Below are positions 9,050-11,740 of a stretch of DNA of 11,740 bases, in pieces. Under the pieces are notes generated by a model. That model saw only the letters and a list, made by a program, of their open reading frames with translations, did no database searches and was not told the origin of the DNA. The translations under genes were made by a program, and so were the position numbers. Every line of letters starts with the position of its first letter. Position 1 is the first letter of the stretch. This DNA comes from Fragilaria radians (lineage: Eukaryota > Bacillariophyta > Fragilariophyceae > Fragilariales > Fragilariaceae), in NCBI GenBank assembly GCA_900642245.1, contig CAAAJI010000042.1, forward strand, positions 165,113-176,852, given 5' to 3'.

Positions 9050-9077
9050 CCTTTTCTTTTTTCTTTTCTTTTCTTCC
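9050..9077. repeat. CTTTT pyrimidine microsatellite
   Basis: A run of C and T only, with repeated CTTTT units, on the plus strand (AAAAG on the minus strand). Simple low-complexity sequence; no function is implied. Confidence 0.7.
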
Positions 9078-10494
9078 ATCTTGTTTGACCTGGTGAGAAT
9101 AAGAATATCATCAATAAAGCGAATGGATATGATTACCATTTCGGCTGAGACGTAACTCTCCTATAGACTTGATTCTGGTACCTCAAATGCCATTGCTAAG
9201 TACTGAATTGCTGTTCTGCAGAACATCCTCACTGTGATAATAAACAACTCTGTATTCCTTTCTATTTTCGATATCCAAGACTGCTTGCTGGTGGTGTGAA
9301 GGGAATCACTCTCTTCTTAACCTCTACGTTGCCAAACTTCCTGCCTTTGATCAAGATTCATTAATCCGACGCAATACTGTCAAATCCCTTTTTTCCAAGT
9401 ACTAGAAGTCTACTGAAATTGATTTTCGAATTTGTCATTGACAAGAGATGGTGTTGAAAGATAAAAGAAAGGTTTTCTTCTAAAATGAGCGGGCAATCAT
9501 TTAATCTATTCAGCTCAGGCTAGATCTTTTATGCTCAAAGTGTAATTCGAAGAAAAGATGTAGTATTAGGAAGCACATTTGATTTGAAATACAGCTTTGG
9601 ATGAATAGGTCAATCCTATGTAGATTGGAAATATTTGGATTATTCAAAGCTGTTTTGCTAGTTTTGAGTTCCAATATTTTTCCTACAATGGAGTTATAAA
9701 TTCTTACGCTAGTTTGATAAGATTAAATAAGATATCCCAACAGGGCAAATTACATTATTAGCTTAAGCACTCAAGGAAATGTATTTAAGAAAAATGCATG
9801 AAACTGAATCACTTAGCCTTGCAATTTCTTTATGAAACTAAAATATGAAAGAAAATGTATAGTTGCACTCAACAATAATGCATGTAAAGAAAGACAAAAA
9901 GAAAGTCTTCCAGCAAGAACTTGAGGAAACAGAGGCAACGCGTTTCTCTATGTGTTAGAGGCGTAGGAATAAAACTCTGAAATTTATTTCTCCAGTTTTG
10001 ATGCACATGTCGCTACAAATTAATATTGTCTACGCATAAATTTCGAATAAGGTTGAGTTAGCTTTCTCCCAAGAATGACAGCTGCTTTTAGTTAAATTAT
10101 TCTTAGAGTGAACGAGAGTAGATAGAAAAACTTGAATAAGTAAGATATCTGTGACTGAGCGTCATTGTAGATTTGTAATTGCGTTCAAATATTGGAGTAC
10201 TGCATACCTCTATATGTATCTTTAAGAGATTATTCAATCACTTGAATAAATGCTTTGATATCTGAATCTCGTTTCTATGGCCAAAGGGAATTGCTTTTGT
10301 TGTCATTTATTTCTAAATGCCATATTTCCCCATTATTTCGAATTTGTTTTCCCTTACAGCGAATAGCAATACACTTTTTTTCTTCAATTAATAAGTATGA
10401 GAAGATCCTGATGAATTGTTTCTCGCCTTTATTTCCAATTATATCATAAACTATTCTCCAACAAAAAGTATGTGCACAGAACGAAATCGTAAAT

Positions 10495-11448
10495 TTATGC
10501 ATCACGTAAGGTATCCTGAAACCATGCGTAAACTATCATACTAGCTCCATTCGCAACAAAGGATCGAGAAGCTCCTGGTAGAAATCCTCGATATAGACCT
10601 CGAATTCCATGGTCATGATAGATCCCTTTCATAGCTATCCATGTGGCATACTTTTTATTTTTATACTTCCCAGTCATGTCTGATTGGAGCACTGACTTTG
10701 TGGTTTCGAAAGGAAAAGCAAACACCCATGCCGTTGTGGCACAAATTCCACCCTTAAAAAACGGACCCACCAGTGGTGCATTGATAACCTCTGGAATATA
10801 CCGAACAGAATAATCAACCAAGATGAAAAAGCTTCCCAAAAGCCCCATAGTTCTCATGAGTGTCACTGGATATCCATGGTACAGATGCCTTATGTTGGTA
10901 AGTGGTGCCTCCCGAAAGGATTGAAATAGTGACTGTCCATGACGGGCTACAGTTGAATCGGCAAAGATAGGCTTCCCAACTTGCATCCGTACCTTGATAA
11001 AGTCAAATGGCGATTCTATAGTCGCACGGGCAAGTGACGCTGCCATGGCGGCAAGGATGACGCTTAGTCGTAAGCCTCCCGTATAGGGTATGGGTTCCTG
11101 AAGGGCCGGCATATGCTCACATGCCGCGTATGCACCCGAATAGGCGGAAAATAACACGCCACGGTATGCCATACTGCTCAAGAGATTGGGGACGAATCCA
11201 CGGTAAAATCCCAGAATCCCCTCATTCTTATATACCAACCTTATTGTCTGTGTCAGAGAAGAATTTCGATAGATAGATTCGGCTTGGAATTTGGTTTTGA
11301 TGCAATCAAAAGGGTGTCCAATAATTGGACTAACAAGTCCAAACACCACGCCGCTGAGAAAACCAAGAAACGCTTCTTGAGATGATGATCCGGAACCCGC
11401 TATGGCACCATGGAGCTTTTTGTCAATTGTCTTTTCTTCAAGAGACAT
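10495..11448 (-). CDS. mitochondrial carrier family protein (SLC25), substrate unknown
   Basis: Single-exon 317-residue protein of the usual length for the family. All three repeats carry the Px[D/E]xx[K/R] signature at the end of their odd-numbered helices: PFDCIK 46-51, PFDFIK 147-152, PFETTK 246-251. Each is followed by the matrix-side block: EGILGFYRGF 76-85, HLYHGY 188-193, GIRGLYRGF 281-289. The last helix has GASRSFVANGASMIVY (292-307), resembling the RAFPANA region of acylcarnitine and basic amino-acid carriers; this points to that broad clade but does not fix the substrate. Such carriers exchange metabolites across the inner mitochondrial membrane; a few act in other organelles. The N-terminal 25 residues are polar, with no cleavable targeting peptide, as is usual. 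ATG 11448 is the only start: the frame is open for 17 codons further upstream without an ATG, then closes. Confidence 0.94.
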   Translation of the reverse strand: MSLEEKTIDKKLHGAIAGSGSSSQEAFLGFLSGVVFGLVSPIIGHPFDCIKTKFQAESIYRNSSLTQTIRLVYKNEGILGFYRGFVPNLLSSMAYRGVLFSAYSGAYAACEHMPALQEPIPYTGGLRLSVILAAMAASLARATIESPFDFIKVRMQVGKPIFADSTVARHGQSLFQSFREAPLTNIRHLYHGYPVTLMRTMGLLGSFFILVDYSVRYIPEVINAPLVGPFFKGGICATTAWVFAFPFETTKSVLQSDMTGKYKNKKYATWIAMKGIYHDHGIRGLYRGFLPGASRSFVANGASMIVYAWFQDTLRDA

Positions 11449-11660
11449 GAAATCGGAGAAAGTAGTGATATGTATGACGTTGTCGTCGTCGTTCGAACTT
11501 TTTGTTTATGAGTGCTCACACGACCACTTACTTGTAAAACAAAGGGTCGCGCGGATTTTTCTAGTATGGGAATCATTTTTTCAGCGTCTGGCGTTCGATC
11601 GTCCAGCAGCGTTACATACCAACCAAAGTATTGAACAATTCTGAAAGAAAATATACTAGC
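11449..11660. promoter_or_regulatory. divergent promoter region between the carrier and NIP7
   Basis: The two genes are transcribed away from each other, so these 212 bp must hold both 5' leaders and core promoters unless one lies inside a gene. A CRE-like TGACGT sits at 11475-11480, followed by a short GTC triplet run. I see no convincing TATA box. This call rests on gene layout, not on a recognised element. Confidence 0.55.
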
Positions 11661-11740
11661 ATGAGACCCTTAACAGAAGATGAAACGCGGACTCTATTCA
11701 TTAAATTGGCAGAATATATAGGTAAATCAGTCGAACGTTT
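11661..11740 (+). CDS. NIP7: 60S ribosome biogenesis factor NIP7, N-terminal fragment (cut by window edge)
   Basis: Only the first 26 codons and two bases are present. The visible start, MRPLTEDETRTLFIKLAEYI, matches the strongly conserved opening of NIP7 (MRPLTEEET....F.K.A.YIG). NIP7 is a small protein of about 180 residues with an N-terminal pre-PUA domain and a C-terminal RNA-binding PUA domain. It works in the nucleolus in pre-rRNA processing and 60S subunit maturation. The rest of the gene lies beyond the window. The fragment is short, but few families share this N-terminus. Confidence 0.87.
   Translation, partial: MRPLTEDETRTLFIKLAEYIGKSVER

Larger units (their letters stand above)
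8166..10494. other. 2.3-kb region without a supportable gene
   Basis: The part just right of 8165 is the transaldolase promoter and 5' leader. AATAAA on the minus strand at 10433-10428, about 60 nt past the carrier stop, is a candidate poly(A) signal for that gene. The rest is AT-rich with frequent stops in all frames. It holds a perfect 11-bp hairpin (8763-8797), a 12-nt palindrome (8743-8754), a CTTTT-type pyrimidine tract (about 9050-9077) and a stretch with a reverse-transcriptase-like motif (about 9080-9420, minus strand). The longest ORFs here (8553-8768 plus, 8779-9003 minus) show no family features. Confidence 0.6.

Noticed and set aside
9878..9958. 26-codon plus-strand ORF with a charged, coding-like composition (MHVKKDKKKVFQQELEETEA)
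   Set aside because: Too short, no neighbouring exon with usable splice sites, and no similarity that I recognise.

Overview
The window is nuclear DNA from a photosynthetic stramenopile, most likely a diatom. Three points support this. The three introns I place with confidence are very short (62, 72 and 72 nt), have GT..AG borders and are all phase 0. One gene product starts with a signal peptide ending in the diatom/heterokont plastid-import motif of the ASAFAP type (here GA|FAF). The other genes are eukaryotic: an Ino1-type inositol-phosphate synthase, a mitochondrial carrier and the start of NIP7. The species cannot be named from the sequence.

Layout, left to right. 1-1190: AT-rich, no convincing gene, some coding-like but interrupted stretches. 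1191-4279 (minus): one three-exon gene for a 984-residue plastid-targeted protein joining an HxxxD acyltransferase, a hydrophobic membrane region and a lipocalin domain of the violaxanthin de-epoxidase type. Read without splicing it looks like three separate genes. 4280-5522: mostly non-coding, with one doubtful small ORF. 5523-6950 (minus): myo-inositol-3-phosphate synthase. 7125-8165 (minus): two-exon transaldolase. 8166-10494: 2.3 kb without a supportable gene, holding a hairpin, a pyrimidine microsatellite and a possible reverse-transcriptase relic. 10495-11448 (minus): mitochondrial carrier (SLC25 family). 11661-11740 (plus, cut by the window edge): N-terminus of the ribosome-biogenesis factor NIP7, divergent from the carrier over a 212-bp shared promoter.

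Transaldolase and inositol-phosphate synthase both act on the hexose/pentose-phosphate pool, but nuclear genes are normally transcribed singly, so their tandem order may be chance. The most interesting item is the acyltransferase-lipocalin fusion. Its plastid targeting, CoA-type acyltransferase fold and xanthophyll-enzyme-like lipocalin make it a reasonable candidate for an enzyme that acylates a lipophilic plastid compound, for example the acetate ester of fucoxanthin or dinoxanthin. That function is inference, not something the sequence proves.
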